Counted from the stretch's first letter, positions 34,470-46,245 are shown. The stretch is 64,000 nt of DNA from Alphaproteobacteria bacterium HT1-32 (GCA_009649675.1 WJPL01000003.1:347645-411644); one strand, 5' to 3'. The notes: a model not told the origin generated them from the sequence alone. Translations and numbers: made by a program.

Positions 34470-35693
34470 CTATACGGTTCTGTTGCCGGCTTCCAGATAT
34501 GCAGCGGCCTCTTCACCCGCAACACGGCCATGCGCCATACAGGCTGTCAGCAGATAACCACCGGTCGGAGCTTCCCAGTCCAGCATCTCACCCGTCGCAA
34601 AAACGCCGGGGATCGCACGAATATGGCTGTGGCCGTCGAGTGCTTCGAAACACAGCCCCCCTGCGCTGCTGATTGCCTCAGCTATCGGACGGGTTCTGTC
34701 GACCGGGATGACGAGTTTCTTGATTGCTGCTGCCAGCACCGGGATATCACTGAAAACATTAGGTGACGTGAACTCACGCAGCAAACCAGCCTTTACCCCG
34801 GTCAGCCCGGTTGTCTTTCGCAGATGATTGGCAAAAGAATTCCGCCCCCGGTCGCGACCAAGATCGCGGACCAGCCGTTCTTCAGTCCGCCCCGGCGTCA
34901 GATCCAGCGTGAGGGCGGCCTTGCCGGTTGCTTCAATCTCGTCACGCAACAGGGAAGACACCGCATAGACGCCACTGCCTTCAATACCGGTCCGGGTGAC
35001 AACGAACTCTCCGGCCCGTGTCTCCCCACCGGCAGAAAGAGTCACCGACTTCACGGGTGCCCCGGCAAAGCGGTCACGGAAATGGTCACTCCATTCCACA
35101 TCAAAACCGCAATTTGCAGGTCGCAAAGGAGAAACCTTCGCGCCTTTGTCGGCCAGCCACGGAGCCCAGGCGCCATCGCTGCCGAGTTTCGGCCAGCTTG
35201 CCCCGCCCAGCGCCAGAATTGTGGCGGCCGCAGTGATACTGACCTCACCCGCCGGCGTGTCAAAACGCAGCTTCCCTTCCTCCGTCCATCCCAGCCAGCG
35301 ATGGCGGGTATATGTGCGAAGCCCCGCTTTCCTGAGCCGGGATATCCAGGCGCGCAGCAAGGGGGCCGCCTTGAACCCTGCCGGAAAAACACGCCCCGAT
35401 GATCCCGTGATGGTCTCCACACCGAGGTCCAGCGCCCAGGCCCGCAGGGCCGTGTTGTCAAACTGCCGCAGGGCAGGTTCCAGATCCGGCTGCCGGTCCC
35501 CGAAGCGGGACAACAGGGCCTCCACCGGCTCGCTGTGGGTCAGATTGAGCCCGCTTTTACCTGCCATCAGGAATTTCCGCCCCAGCGACGGCATTGCATC
35601 ATAAAGATCGACCGTAACACCACGTGCCAGCAGCACCTCTGCAGCCATTAGCCCCGCAGGTCCTCCTCCAATAATCACCGCTTGCTTGCTCAC
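34470..35693 (-). CDS. HI0933/YhiN-family FAD-dependent flavoprotein
   Basis: 407 residues. FAD-binding start VIIGGGPAGLMAAEVLLARG, then LGRKFLMAGKSGLNLTHSEP, typical of the HI0933 family, then LALGGASWPKLGSDG and TRTGIEGSGVYAVSS, and a C-terminal GGLCFEALD/GVFATGEMLDWEAPTGGYLL. These match the TIGR03862-type subfamily. Members are flavoproteins of unknown physiological substrate. Convergent with the Lrp gene, 14 bp apart, and unrelated to it by strand. Confidence 0.88.
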   Translation of the reverse strand: MSKQAVIIGGGPAGLMAAEVLLARGVTVDLYDAMPSLGRKFLMAGKSGLNLTHSEPVEALLSRFGDRQPDLEPALRQFDNTALRAWALDLGVETITGSSGRVFPAGFKAAPLLRAWISRLRKAGLRTYTRHRWLGWTEEGKLRFDTPAGEVSITAAATILALGGASWPKLGSDGAWAPWLADKGAKVSPLRPANCGFDVEWSDHFRDRFAGAPVKSVTLSAGGETRAGEFVVTRTGIEGSGVYAVSSLLRDEIEATGKAALTLDLTPGRTEERLVRDLGRDRGRNSFANHLRKTTGLTGVKAGLLREFTSPNVFSDIPVLAAAIKKLVIPVDRTRPIAEAISSAGGLCFEALDGHSHIRAIPGVFATGEMLDWEAPTGGYLLTACMAHGRVAGEEAAAYLEAGNRTV

Positions 35694-35819
35694 CTGCTCT
35701 CCTGACCTGAAATATCATACGGACCCACCCGTCCGAATCCGGGGCCATGGGAGGGAGGACGGTCGTGAAAGGCAAGCCGGAACTGCCGTAAACATCACCC
35801 GGTATGCAGCCTGTACCGG

Positions 35820-36962
35820 TTAACGCAACGACCGGGCGGTCATCAGAGTCAGCGTTGTTGCAATGAGAGAAGCTGTCGTCAGCAACAGGACAGCATCGAA
35901 ATTTCCGGTGACCGTATGAATGCTGCTGGCCAGCACAGGCCCCAGCATCTGCCCTGTCGCAAAGGCACTGACCAGTGCCGCGATATGACGCATGACATCA
36001 CCGGCCGGTGCCACACGATGCGCCTCCTGCATCCCGGCCATGGTGATAATCATGAAGGTGCCGCCAACCATCAGTCCGGAAAGCGCAATACCTGTGATTG
36101 TCGGCCAGACGACCGGGATCAGGACACCGGTCCCCATAATGAACTGGCTGGCTGTCCAGATTTGCAGACTGGAGAACCGTCGCCTCAGCCAGCCGGCAAA
36201 AAACGTCGAGAGAAAAGCAGCCGCGCCAAACAGCGGCCAGCTCCAGCCAAAAACCAGGGGGTCGCTGATGATGTCACTTGCCATGACCGGCAGATAGGTT
36301 GCCGGGATTGAATAACCGAAACCGGCCGTCCCATAGCTGATAATCATCGGCCAGATAAACCCGCGCTGCTCTCCCCCCGCCTGACGACGCGCCGGGCGCT
36401 CTGCGGGAAGCTCTGTCCCGAAGGTGAGGCATAGCACAAAAGCAGTCACCAGCGAGCCTGCGCCAACCCAGACCCAGCCTGCGGCACTGCCAGATCCGGT
36501 GGTCATGAACAGCAGACAAACCAGCCCGATCAGCAGAATACCGCCCCCAACGCCGGAAAACACCGCACCTGAACGTCCGGGATGACCTGCGTCTGCAAGC
36601 GTCCGGATAACGAAGTTACTCACCAGAACCAGTATCCATGCGCTGCAGGCGCCCGCAATCCAGCGCAAGGCCGACCAGATGATGACATTCTCAATCAGCC
36701 CCATCCCCAGCGTCGTAACGCCAATCCCGAACAGCGAGAACCGCATCATGTTCTGCGGAGAAACCGGCAGCCTGGCGGCGATCAGCGCCCCCATCAGGTA
36801 ACCCAGAAAATGTACCGAAGCGATCAGCCCGCCATCTGCCAGCGACAGCAACCCGTCTTCCAGCATCAGCGGCAGCAGCGGCGTATAGGCAAACCGCCCG
36901 ATCCCCATGGCCAGCGCCAGTGCAGCAAACCCGGCGAGTGTGAGACGCAGGCTGACAGACAT
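35820..36962 (-). CDS. YbfB/YjiJ-family MFS transporter
   Basis: 380 residues, about 11-12 membrane helices. Early family features are GIGRFAYTPLLPLMLEDGLLSLADGGLIASVHFLGYLMGAL (first two helices) and the HPGRSGAVFSGVGGGILLIG segment. These carriers have no firmly known substrate. It is divergent from the AMP-ligase/tmpA/tmpB genes across 180 bp, so it could move a substrate or product of that pathway; this is only positional inference. Confidence 0.85.
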   Translation of the reverse strand: MSVSLRLTLAGFAALALAMGIGRFAYTPLLPLMLEDGLLSLADGGLIASVHFLGYLMGALIAARLPVSPQNMMRFSLFGIGVTTLGMGLIENVIIWSALRWIAGACSAWILVLVSNFVIRTLADAGHPGRSGAVFSGVGGGILLIGLVCLLFMTTGSGSAAGWVWVGAGSLVTAFVLCLTFGTELPAERPARRQAGGEQRGFIWPMIISYGTAGFGYSIPATYLPVMASDIISDPLVFGWSWPLFGAAAFLSTFFAGWLRRRFSSLQIWTASQFIMGTGVLIPVVWPTITGIALSGLMVGGTFMIITMAGMQEAHRVAPAGDVMRHIAALVSAFATGQMLGPVLASSIHTVTGNFDAVLLLTTASLIATTLTLMTARSLR

Positions 36963-37142
36963 GGGAAGCGGGTCCGATCCGGTAAATTAAAAAGCAGAAC
37001 TGAACAGCAAGACTAGGTACATACAGCTTTCGCGGAAACCGAATTTGTATGCTATTTTCATCCTGACCCGAGATCAGTCCGAAGCATCAGCTGTCACCGG
37101 ACACCATGATGTCACGCTAAAACGTATCTTCTGGATAACAGC

Positions 37143-38633
37143 ATGCCATCATCGCCTTCGACCATCGATTATCTCTGCTTTCAGGCAGCACGGCAGCCGG
37201 AGCATGTTGCCCTGCACTTCAACGGTCAGGCGATCTCCTATGCCCGGTTTCATGAAGATACCGGCAGAATGGTTGGCATGCTGCGCCAGAAAGATATTCG
37301 TCCGGGGGAGCATGTTGCCGTTGAAATGTCGAATTTCTATCTGCACTGGCTGATCCTGCTGGCGATTGAGGCGCTGGGTGCTGCCAGTTTTTCTTTTGCG
37401 CCGGATGAGGTCTCCCTGGTCGGAAAAACCCTCGACCAGATGGACAGGGTCATCTGCCTGTCTGCGAACATGCCACACAGTCTGGAAAAACCACAGATGA
37501 TCGATATCGGCCATCTGGAGATGTTCCGGCAGACAGAACCTGAAATCCCCATCCGGCAGCACGACACCGACCATGATGCAGCGTTCCGTATCGTCAGAAG
37601 TTCGGGCACGACCGGGGATCCGAAAACCATGGTCCAGTCCCGCGGAGCATTTGAAACCCGGCTGACACAGGCACAGGCGCATCTCGGCTTCACTCCCCGC
37701 ACCCGTTATCTGATGGCCTTTGGTTTCCCCGTTCAGGCGTATCATCTGCATGGCACCGCCTGTCTGCGTGCCGGGGCAACATGCCTGTTTGACCGGAAAA
37801 TCCGGCTTGATGAAGCACTCATAATGCAGCAGGCCACGGATATTCTGCTGCTGCCGCGTACACTGATTCTGATGCTCAACAGTCTGGACGAGACCTACCG
37901 TCCGCAGCCCGGTCGCCGGATATTTGTCCTGGGCGGCTCGCTCTCCGCTTCGCTCCGTCATCGTGCTGCAGACCGTTTCGGCGCAGAAATCATTGAAAGT
38001 TACGGCACGAATGAAACCGGTGCGGCAGCCCGCGTCTCGCCTGACGGACAGGCTGCCGTTCTCCCCGGTGTCGAGATTGAGGTGGTTGATGAGCATGACA
38101 ACCCGGTTGCCGGTCAGCCCGGCCGCATCCGCATCCGGACCGGTGGTGCTGTCAGCAGTTACCTGAACGACCCCGAAAGAACCGCCCTGCAATTCCGCGA
38201 TGGCTGGTTCTATCCCGGTGATATCGGGCTGACGCTCGCTCACCGGGTTGTTCGCATCACCGGGCGTGAAGATGACCTGCTGAACATTCAGGGACGGAAA
38301 TATGATGCCCGGGATTTTGAAGAACAACTGATCCGTAACTGGCCGGTCAGCGATGGCTGTCTGATCCATGTAAATGACGATGGTGAAATGCCGACCCTCT
38401 GGGTTGTTGTCGTACCGAAGAACCCGGATGACGGCATGACCATCCTGAAGGCGCTCGAAAAACGGGTGACACCGGCATTTGGCAAAACCCGCCTTGTCAC
38501 GCTGACTGAAATTCCGCGGACAATGACCGGAAAGCTTCAGCGCACCCGGTTGGCTGACACCCTCCGCCAGATCGCAAAACAGCAGACCACCTCCGACAGC
38601 AGTTCCCCGCTTCCAATTGATCCGGAAGCCTGA
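37143..38633 (+). CDS. AMP-forming acyl-CoA ligase/synthetase family protein
   Basis: 496 residues, class I adenylate-forming fold. Motifs: the P-loop IVRSSGTTGDPKTMVQ, ESYGTNETGA, the DGWFYPGDIG motif with the ATP-ribose Asp, and C-terminal GREDDLLNIQGRKYDARDFEE with the hinge, and PRTMTGKLQR with the catalytic Lys. It activates a carboxylate as AMP ester, normally then to CoA thioester. Encoded 41 bp upstream of tmpA in the same direction. The substrate may be a carboxylate made or released by that pathway, but no direct evidence exists. Confidence 0.88.
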   Translation: MPSSPSTIDYLCFQAARQPEHVALHFNGQAISYARFHEDTGRMVGMLRQKDIRPGEHVAVEMSNFYLHWLILLAIEALGAASFSFAPDEVSLVGKTLDQMDRVICLSANMPHSLEKPQMIDIGHLEMFRQTEPEIPIRQHDTDHDAAFRIVRSSGTTGDPKTMVQSRGAFETRLTQAQAHLGFTPRTRYLMAFGFPVQAYHLHGTACLRAGATCLFDRKIRLDEALIMQQATDILLLPRTLILMLNSLDETYRPQPGRRIFVLGGSLSASLRHRAADRFGAEIIESYGTNETGAAARVSPDGQAAVLPGVEIEVVDEHDNPVAGQPGRIRIRTGGAVSSYLNDPERTALQFRDGWFYPGDIGLTLAHRVVRITGREDDLLNIQGRKYDARDFEEQLIRNWPVSDGCLIHVNDDGEMPTLWVVVVPKNPDDGMTILKALEKRVTPAFGKTRLVTLTEIPRTMTGKLQRTRLADTLRQIAKQQTTSDSSSPLPIDPEA

Positions 38634-38671
38634 AAGACGGATACTGAGCCATCAACAGACGCGGAATTTGA

Positions 38672-40419
<1,748 letters not shown>

Positions 40420-40424
40420 ACCTC

Positions 40425-41171
40425 TTACTTTGCCCCAACCGTGAATGTAAGTTTACGCATATTCGAGTCCCTTCCGGTTCCCTTTGCCCCTTTTCCTGCC
40501 CCAAGTGCTTCAATATCCCCAGATGCAGTCAAGCCATTATCGCAGGCTACAGACCAGATACCGGAACCGGCAGACTGCATCTGATAACTACCGATACATT
40601 CAGCACTTTGATCTGGGATACTTACTTTCAGAGTACCCTGCCTACCTGATCGCCTCATCTCAACTGTTCCCGCTAACAGATCAGAAACACCCTCCCAGAT
40701 AACTGCTATTGACCGGACATCTATGTCTGACGGTTTTGTCGAATCATTGACGGCTCCAGTCGTTCTCGTCTGAGTTTCAGCGCCAGATTCGCCCCAATAC
40801 CCTTTGAATTTTTGTTGATACTCAGATGCTGAAATTTGCCGAAACGGAATTTCTCTCTTCCTCCAGTTATCTGAACCGCAAACGACCTCTTCTCTGTCAG
40901 GGTAATAGTAGATATTACCTCGAATTCCATTAGCAGCGACATCAAAGCGAACCCATCCGCTTTCCGCATATTGAATACTATAGACTTGGATTTCTTCTTC
41001 AAACCTCCGGTAAGATGGGGCGTTATCTCGGCTACGCACGATAACGCATTTATTTCCCACAATATTCGAAGCCCTTCTGGCTTCCGGGGTATCCAAGCCT
41101 GACGTAACACAACCAGAAACAGAGGCCAAAACCCCCACTCCAAGCAAAATTATGCTGAGAAATTTAGACAT
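40425..41171 (-). CDS. hypothetical lipoprotein
   Basis: 248 residues. Signal with lipobox VSGC (Cys21). Mature protein with an N-terminal region containing paired cysteines (GNKCVIV, EVVCGSDN) and a C-terminal beta-rich half with repeated Gly-Trp/Gly motifs (GSYQMQSAGSGIWSVACDNGL, SGDIEALGAGKGAKGTGRD). The last part resembles a common beta-sandwich tail of alphaproteobacterial lipoproteins, but I cannot name the family. AT-richer than its neighbours. Stops converge with tmpB, 5 bp apart. Confidence 0.7.
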   Translation of the reverse strand: MSKFLSIILLGVGVLASVSGCVTSGLDTPEARRASNIVGNKCVIVRSRDNAPSYRRFEEEIQVYSIQYAESGWVRFDVAANGIRGNIYYYPDREEVVCGSDNWRKREIPFRQISASEYQQKFKGYWGESGAETQTRTTGAVNDSTKPSDIDVRSIAVIWEGVSDLLAGTVEMRRSGRQGTLKVSIPDQSAECIGSYQMQSAGSGIWSVACDNGLTASGDIEALGAGKGAKGTGRDSNMRKLTFTVGAK

Positions 41172-41309
41172 TTATAGCTCCGAAAGAACCGGCAAAACCT
41201 TAAACCGATATAAATTCTGCTATACTCAATCATAACGATCAAATTATTTCACATTCATCATCCGCTCTGAAGTGACGTTCTTTATTTCACTTGCGTCCGG
41301 TTAAACGTC

Positions 41310-42071
41310 TTACGTGAAATCAAACCCGCGGCGCTTGAGCTGTTCGCGAAGTTCCTGCCGGGGACGGTTGGAGATTTTGCGAGCGACTTCATAGCTCCAG
41401 GAATCCTCGGTTGTCGGCTTGCCGACACTGTCGTAATGGGCTTTCAGCGCCTTATCGTAAGCTTCGACAACGGACAGAGCGAGTTCAGGATCGTACCGTT
41501 CCCGGTGCACCATCCCCGTATATGCCATCCGGGGCTTCTGCTTCGGAGCTTCTTCCGGAAACCCGAGACACATGCCGAACACAACATAGGCCCGGTTTGG
41601 CAGGCCAAGGGCGTCAGCAACCCTTTCCGGGTCATTACGCGCCGCGCCGATCATGACTCCCTGAATACCAAGGGATTCTGCGGCGACATAGGCCGACATC
41701 CCGACCAGCGCCGCATCAACGGTTGAGACCAGCCCCATTTCCAGATTGTTATCATCAAGGCTGTGTCCATTCATCTGGAAGGCTTTTTCGATGCGCGTCA
41801 GGTCGGCACAGAAGGCCAGAAATACCGGACAGTCGATGACATGCTGCTGATTACCCGCAACCTCGGCAATGATCTCTCTCGTTTTCCGGTTCTCGACGAT
41901 GATCACCGAATAAGCCTGCAAATTGGATGAGGTCGGTGCCCGGAATGCGGCCCCGAGGATTGCCTCGATATGGGCTTCCGTTACCGGCTTGTCTGAAAAT
42001 CGCCGGATGCTCTGGCGACCCATCAGCGCTTCAATGGTTTCACTGGTTATGGTCTGGTCCTGATCTTTCAT
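41310..42071 (-). CDS. nitroreductase-family NAD(P)H flavin oxidoreductase (NfsA/FRP-like)
   Basis: 253 residues from the ATG at 42071, which follows AGGATACGTG; the open frame extends 23 codons upstream without homology. FMN-binding start LMGRQSIRRFSDKPV, then FRAPTSSNLQAYSVIIV, and the SYVAAESLGIQGVMIGAARNDP segment plus the C-terminal extension GFPEEAPKQKPRM typical of NfsA-type enzymes. Reduces quinones, nitro compounds or flavins using NADPH. Divergent from the HerA-like ATPase gene. Confidence 0.87.
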   Translation of the reverse strand: MKDQDQTITSETIEALMGRQSIRRFSDKPVTEAHIEAILGAAFRAPTSSNLQAYSVIIVENRKTREIIAEVAGNQQHVIDCPVFLAFCADLTRIEKAFQMNGHSLDDNNLEMGLVSTVDAALVGMSAYVAAESLGIQGVMIGAARNDPERVADALGLPNRAYVVFGMCLGFPEEAPKQKPRMAYTGMVHRERYDPELALSVVEAYDKALKAHYDSVGKPTTEDSWSYEVARKISNRPRQELREQLKRRGFDFT

Positions 42072-42240
42072 CACGTATCCTGCCTGCTTATATTTGAAAT
42101 CGTTACCATACTGGTTAAGTCTCAGCAGCCTGATCGGCAACCCTATTTGCTCCTGCAGGGCATCCTTTCCGACACCGGATATCTGGACTTACGAAACGGC
42201 TGGTTTACTGTGTTTTCATCATCAGCCGGGGACAAAACTC

Positions 42241-43728
42241 ATGCAGCCAGAACCGCGACTTTTCCTCGGACTGGGCGATTCCCCCGTCAGCTTCGATCTG
42301 CGTTACGCCAACAGGCACGGCCTGATATCCGGCGCCACAGGAACCGGAAAAACTGTCACACTTCAATGCCTTGCCGAAGGTTTCTCAAGTCATGGCATAC
42401 CTGTCATTCTGGCCGATGTGAAAGGTGATCTCTCTGGTTTGTGTGTCGCTGGCCACACCGACGGAAAACTTGGCGAACGGGCAAACGCAGTCGGACTCCG
42501 GTCCTACGCGGCTGAGGCCTTTCCCGTCGTATTCTGGGACGTGCTTGGCAAAGCCGGACATCCGGTTCGCACGACCATCTCAGAAATGGGGCCGCTTCTG
42601 CTGTCGCGACTGATGGAACTGAATGATACGCAGGCCGGTGTGCTGGAGGTCATCTTCGCCGTCGCCGACGACCAGGGGCTGGCGCTGCTGGATCTTGACG
42701 ACTTGCGCGCCATGCTGGCCTTCGCACAGGAGCACAAAGCTGACCTGGCGAAAGACTATGGCGCCGTCAGCCCGGCCTCTGTTGCCGCAATCCTGCGCAA
42801 GCTGCTGGTGCTTGAACGCTCAGGTGCAGACCAGTTTTTTGCCGAACCCGCCCTGGAAGTGACGGACCTGATCAGAACCGATCGTTACGGCAAGGGCATG
42901 GTCCATATATTACAGGCCCGCGAACTGGCGGAATCCCCCCGGCTTTACGGAACCGTGCTGCTGTGGCTGCTGTCAGAGCTGTTCGAGGATCTGCCGGAAG
43001 TCGGGGATCAGGACCGGCCCAAGCTGGTGCTGATCTTTGATGAAGCCCACATGATGTTCGACAATGCACCGCCTGCACTGCTGGAGAAGACCGAACAGGT
43101 GGTACGGCTGATACGCTCAAAGGGTGTCGGGGTCTATTTCGTCACCCAGAACCCGCTCGACATTCCGTCTGGCGTAGCCGGCCAGCTTGGCAACCGTATC
43201 CAGCACGCCCTCCGGGCTTTCACGGCAACCGATCGCAAGGCCGTCAAGGCGGTCGCCCAATCCTTCCGGGATAATCCGAATTTTGATGCCGAACAGGTAC
43301 TGACGGAACTCGGACTGGGTGAAGCACTGGTAACAACGCTTGAGAAGAAAGGCACGCCGACAGTCGTCCAGCGCACATTGCTGCGCCCGCCCTGCTCCCG
43401 CATCGGCGTTGCCACGGAGCAAGAGCAGGCTGAAGTTCAGAAATTCAGCCCCTATGCAGGGCGCTACGACACAACCATCAACCGGGAATCAGCCTTCGAA
43501 ATTCTGAATGCACGGGCCCGGAAAGCCGCTGAAGAAGCTGCCAGCGCAGAAGCAGAGAAACGCCGGCAGCGTGTTGAAAGCCGTCCTGCCCCCCGCGCAT
43601 CCTCCCGCAAATCAAACCGTCAGGGTATCGGTGAAGCTATGGTAAAAAGCGTTGTACGCTCAATCGGCAGCAGACTGGGGCGCGAAATCGTCCGCGGCAT
43701 TCTGGGTTCTATATTCAAGGGGCGCTGA
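42241..43728 (+). CDS. HerA-like ATPase, DUF853 family
   Basis: 495 residues from the ATG at 42241, preceded by GGGGACAAAACTC; 49 upstream open codons are excluded. Walker A ISGATGTGKTVTLQ, Walker B KLVLIFDEAHMMFD, the LADVKGDLSGLC segment and VYFVTQNPLDIPSGVAGQLGNRIQHALRA are typical of DUF853. The C-terminal tail is rich in Ala/Glu/Arg and basic (coiled-coil-like, residues 420-495). Unlike defence HerA systems there is no adjacent NurA or Sir2 gene. The function of this widespread family is not established. Confidence 0.88.
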   Translation: MQPEPRLFLGLGDSPVSFDLRYANRHGLISGATGTGKTVTLQCLAEGFSSHGIPVILADVKGDLSGLCVAGHTDGKLGERANAVGLRSYAAEAFPVVFWDVLGKAGHPVRTTISEMGPLLLSRLMELNDTQAGVLEVIFAVADDQGLALLDLDDLRAMLAFAQEHKADLAKDYGAVSPASVAAILRKLLVLERSGADQFFAEPALEVTDLIRTDRYGKGMVHILQARELAESPRLYGTVLLWLLSELFEDLPEVGDQDRPKLVLIFDEAHMMFDNAPPALLEKTEQVVRLIRSKGVGVYFVTQNPLDIPSGVAGQLGNRIQHALRAFTATDRKAVKAVAQSFRDNPNFDAEQVLTELGLGEALVTTLEKKGTPTVVQRTLLRPPCSRIGVATEQEQAEVQKFSPYAGRYDTTINRESAFEILNARARKAAEEAASAEAEKRRQRVESRPAPRASSRKSNRQGIGEAMVKSVVRSIGSRLGREIVRGILGSIFKGR

Positions 43729-43784
43729 ACCCTGACGGACACCTGATCTGATCACATGAGAACCCGAAACACAGGTGAGGAAAA

Positions 43785-44213
43785 ATGCAGCCCAGAATCA
43801 GTATGATTACCCTCGGGGTAAAAGACCTCGCGAAATCAGTCGCATTCTATGGCACAGGACTGGGATTTCCCCAGCTTGACTCCCCGCCTTCCGTTGCCTT
43901 TTTCACGCTTAACGGCACCTGGCTTGGCCTCTTCGGACATGATGATCTGGCAAAAGATGCGGGTATCTCCCCGGAGGGTTCCGGTTTTCGCGGCGTCGCG
44001 CTGGCATATAATGTTGCTTCTGAAGAGCTCGTCGATGCAGCCATACAGGAAGCCGTATCAGCGGGTGCAAAGCTGGTAAAACAGCCGGAAAAAGTGTTCT
44101 GGGGCGGCTATTCCGGCTATTTCTCGGACCCTGATGGTCATCTGTGGGAAGTTGCCCACAATCCCTTCATGTGGGTCGGACCGGAAGATACGGAGATGTC
44201 GGGGAACAGTTGA
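43785..44213 (+). CDS. VOC-superfamily (glyoxalase-like) protein
   Basis: 142 residues, one vicinal-oxygen-chelate domain of two beta-alpha-beta-beta-beta units: ISMITLGVKDLAKSVAFYGTGLGFP and the C-terminal WGGYSGYFSDPDGHLWEVAHNP. Metal ligands His and Glu in the last motif are present, while the first His is replaced (ITLGVKD), as in many VOC proteins that are not glyoxalase I. The ATG follows GGTGAGGAAAA. Same direction as the class II aldolase gene, with a 62-bp gap. Confidence 0.82.
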   Translation: MQPRISMITLGVKDLAKSVAFYGTGLGFPQLDSPPSVAFFTLNGTWLGLFGHDDLAKDAGISPEGSGFRGVALAYNVASEELVDAAIQEAVSAGAKLVKQPEKVFWGGYSGYFSDPDGHLWEVAHNPFMWVGPEDTEMSGNS

Positions 44214-44275
44214 CCCACAGGCCGCATCACGGAATGATCCGGACGGGATCATATCAACGAAAGAACAGCTGTATC

Positions 44276-45007
44276 ATGCATCATCGCCAGGAACGTGAAG
44301 ACCTTGCCGCTGTCCTGCGGCTTGCGTCGCAGCAGGGATGGCAGTCCGGTATCTGCAATCATTTCAGTCTGGTAGCTGAGGCTGAAGATGGCTCTCCCGG
44401 TGGTGTGCTGATCAATCCGCAGGGGCTGTACTGGTCAGAAGTCACAGCCTCCTCCCTGCTGCTGCTCGATGATGCAGGCAATGTGATTGAAGGTGACGGT
44501 ACCGTTGAACGGTCGGCCTTCTTCATTCATCTGGCTATCCACCGGCGTCTGCCGCAGGCGAAATGTGTCCTGCATGCCCACCCGCCCTATTCGACCGCCC
44601 TGATGTGTACTGAAAAGGGCCGGTTGCTGAACTGTCATCAGGATGCGCTGAAACTGCATCGCCGGATTGCCTATGACGACGATTTTGGTGGTCTGGCCGA
44701 TGACGAAGATGAGGGTGTCCGGATCGCCGGGTCGCTGGGCAATCGTGCTCTTTTGCTCTCCGCCCATCACGGTGTCACCATTACCGGCCCCACCGTTACC
44801 CAGGCCTATGATGATTTCTATTATCTTGAGAGCGCAGCCCGGTTTCAGGTGCTGGCGGAATCAACAGGCCGTCCCCTGAAGGTCATGGACGACGATACCG
44901 CAGACCGGCTGGCCCCCGCCTTTCAGCAGGGTGACGAGCAGGTTCCGCTGCATTTCCCTGCTGCGAAACGTGTTCTGGCCCGTAATGAGCCGGAATTTCT
45001 GGCTTAA
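44276..45007 (+). CDS. class II aldolase/adducin-family protein
   Basis: 243 residues from the ATG at 44276; the open frame extends back into the VOC gene and is not used. Zinc ligands: LHAHPPYSTALM (two His) and SAHHGVTITG, with the N-terminal GICNHFSLVA in place of the usual GN-S motif. The family contains L-fuculose-phosphate aldolase, ribulose-5-P epimerase and decarboxylases; this branch, without a close sugar operon, is often of unknown substrate. It converges with the FAD monooxygenase gene. Confidence 0.85.
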   Translation: MHHRQEREDLAAVLRLASQQGWQSGICNHFSLVAEAEDGSPGGVLINPQGLYWSEVTASSLLLLDDAGNVIEGDGTVERSAFFIHLAIHRRLPQAKCVLHAHPPYSTALMCTEKGRLLNCHQDALKLHRRIAYDDDFGGLADDEDEGVRIAGSLGNRALLLSAHHGVTITGPTVTQAYDDFYYLESAARFQVLAESTGRPLKVMDDDTADRLAPAFQQGDEQVPLHFPAAKRVLARNEPEFLA

Positions 45008-45027
45008 CGGAAAAGCCGCGCTCCTTG

Positions 45028-46245
45028 TCAGACCCTGTTCGGGTGGCCGCTGACCACGCGGGCATCAAGACCATGACCGCCATACAGCCAGTCAATGGAA
45101 TGATACCAGTCTTCCGGTGATTTTGCCTTGAGATAGGCATTGCGCAGCGACGCATGCCCCGTGTCGTTGTGAAAGACCTGATCGCCCAGCAGACGGGACT
45201 GGATCGTCACACGGGCTGTCCGGTCACGCCGCCGCTGACAATAGGCCGGAAATACAGTTTCAAAACCGCCGTCATGACGGTCCAGCAGGGTCGACAGGCA
45301 GACCGCATCTTCCATCGCCATGCAGGCCCCCTGTGCCAGGTATTGCAGCGTTGGATGAGCCGCATCACCCAGCAGGGCAACCCGGCCCTCGGTCCAGTTC
45401 AGAACTGGATCACGGTCACACAGAACCCAGTATTTCCAGTCCCTGCCCCGGTCGATGATCTGACGGGCCTTCGGATGGACATGAGCGAATCCCCGCGCCA
45501 CTTCCTCATGGGTGCAGGGCACACCGGCTGCGGCATCGGGCGCGTCGTTGTGATAGGTCACGACAAGATTGAAAACCTTCCAGCCGCTGAGCGGATAATG
45601 AACGATGTGACATTTCGGGCCACCCCACAGAACAGCCGCATTCCAGCGCAGTTCCTCCGGCATATCCTCGGTCGGAATGACAGACCGGTAGGTCGTATGG
45701 CCGGAGACACGCGGTTCGCCGTCGCCCAGCATCTGCTCGCGTACATTAGAGCGTAATCCGTCAGCCCCGATGAGAGCGCACCCCGCCACCCGTTCACCGC
45801 TTGCCAGGCAGGCGGTAACGCTCGCCCCCTCCTGCTCGTAAGCTGTTACCGCGCTCGACGTGCGCAATTCGACAAGGGGGCTGTCCTCGCAGGCCTTCAG
45901 CAGGACCCCATGCAGATCCCCCCGGTGAACGACTGCATAGGGATTCCCGAATCTGGCCCGGAAATCATCCCCTAACGGGATATTGCAGATTTCCTCGGCC
46001 GAGATCGCATCCATGAAGCGCAGTTTCTCGACATAGACGGCCGTGCGGCGCGCCGCCTCTCCCACGCCGAGATGATCAAAGGAATGAAAGGCATTCGGTC
46101 CGAGCTGAATACCGGCTCCGATTTCTCCAAGCCTTGATGCCTTCTCCAGCACCATGCAGGCAAATCCCTTCTGCGACAGGCCCAGCGCCGTCGCCAGCCC
46201 GCCAATACCGCCACCGGCGATCAGAATGGGTTTCTTGTTTCGCAT
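45028..46245 (-). CDS. FAD-dependent aromatic-type monooxygenase (3-hydroxybenzoate 6-hydroxylase/salicylate hydroxylase-like)
   Basis: 405 residues. FAD sites: GGGIGGLATALGLS, the DG motif GADGLRSNVRE and GD motif VALLGDAAHPTLQYLAQGACMAMEDA. The EIGAGIQLGPNAFHSFDHLGVG and the C-terminal WYHSIDWLYGGH are typical of 3-hydroxybenzoate 6-hydroxylase, which makes gentisate using NADH and O2. No gentisate dioxygenase gene is present, so the substrate is a guess. Divergent from a MarR regulator with a palindromic operator between them. Confidence 0.87.
   Translation of the reverse strand: MRNKKPILIAGGGIGGLATALGLSQKGFACMVLEKASRLGEIGAGIQLGPNAFHSFDHLGVGEAARRTAVYVEKLRFMDAISAEEICNIPLGDDFRARFGNPYAVVHRGDLHGVLLKACEDSPLVELRTSSAVTAYEQEGASVTACLASGERVAGCALIGADGLRSNVREQMLGDGEPRVSGHTTYRSVIPTEDMPEELRWNAAVLWGGPKCHIVHYPLSGWKVFNLVVTYHNDAPDAAAGVPCTHEEVARGFAHVHPKARQIIDRGRDWKYWVLCDRDPVLNWTEGRVALLGDAAHPTLQYLAQGACMAMEDAVCLSTLLDRHDGGFETVFPAYCQRRRDRTARVTIQSRLLGDQVFHNDTGHASLRNAYLKAKSPEDWYHSIDWLYGGHGLDARVVSGHPNRV

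Noticed and set aside
37149-38369. A 406-codon minus-strand frame opposite the AMP-forming ligase
   Set aside because: It mirrors the ligase codons; the ligase has all adenylation motifs and the antisense protein has none.
42241-43728. HerA-like ATPase as part of an antiviral HerA-nuclease or HerA-Sir2 system
   Set aside because: The protein is of the widespread DUF853 type and its neighbours are a VOC protein and a nitroreductase, with no nuclease or Sir2 partner.
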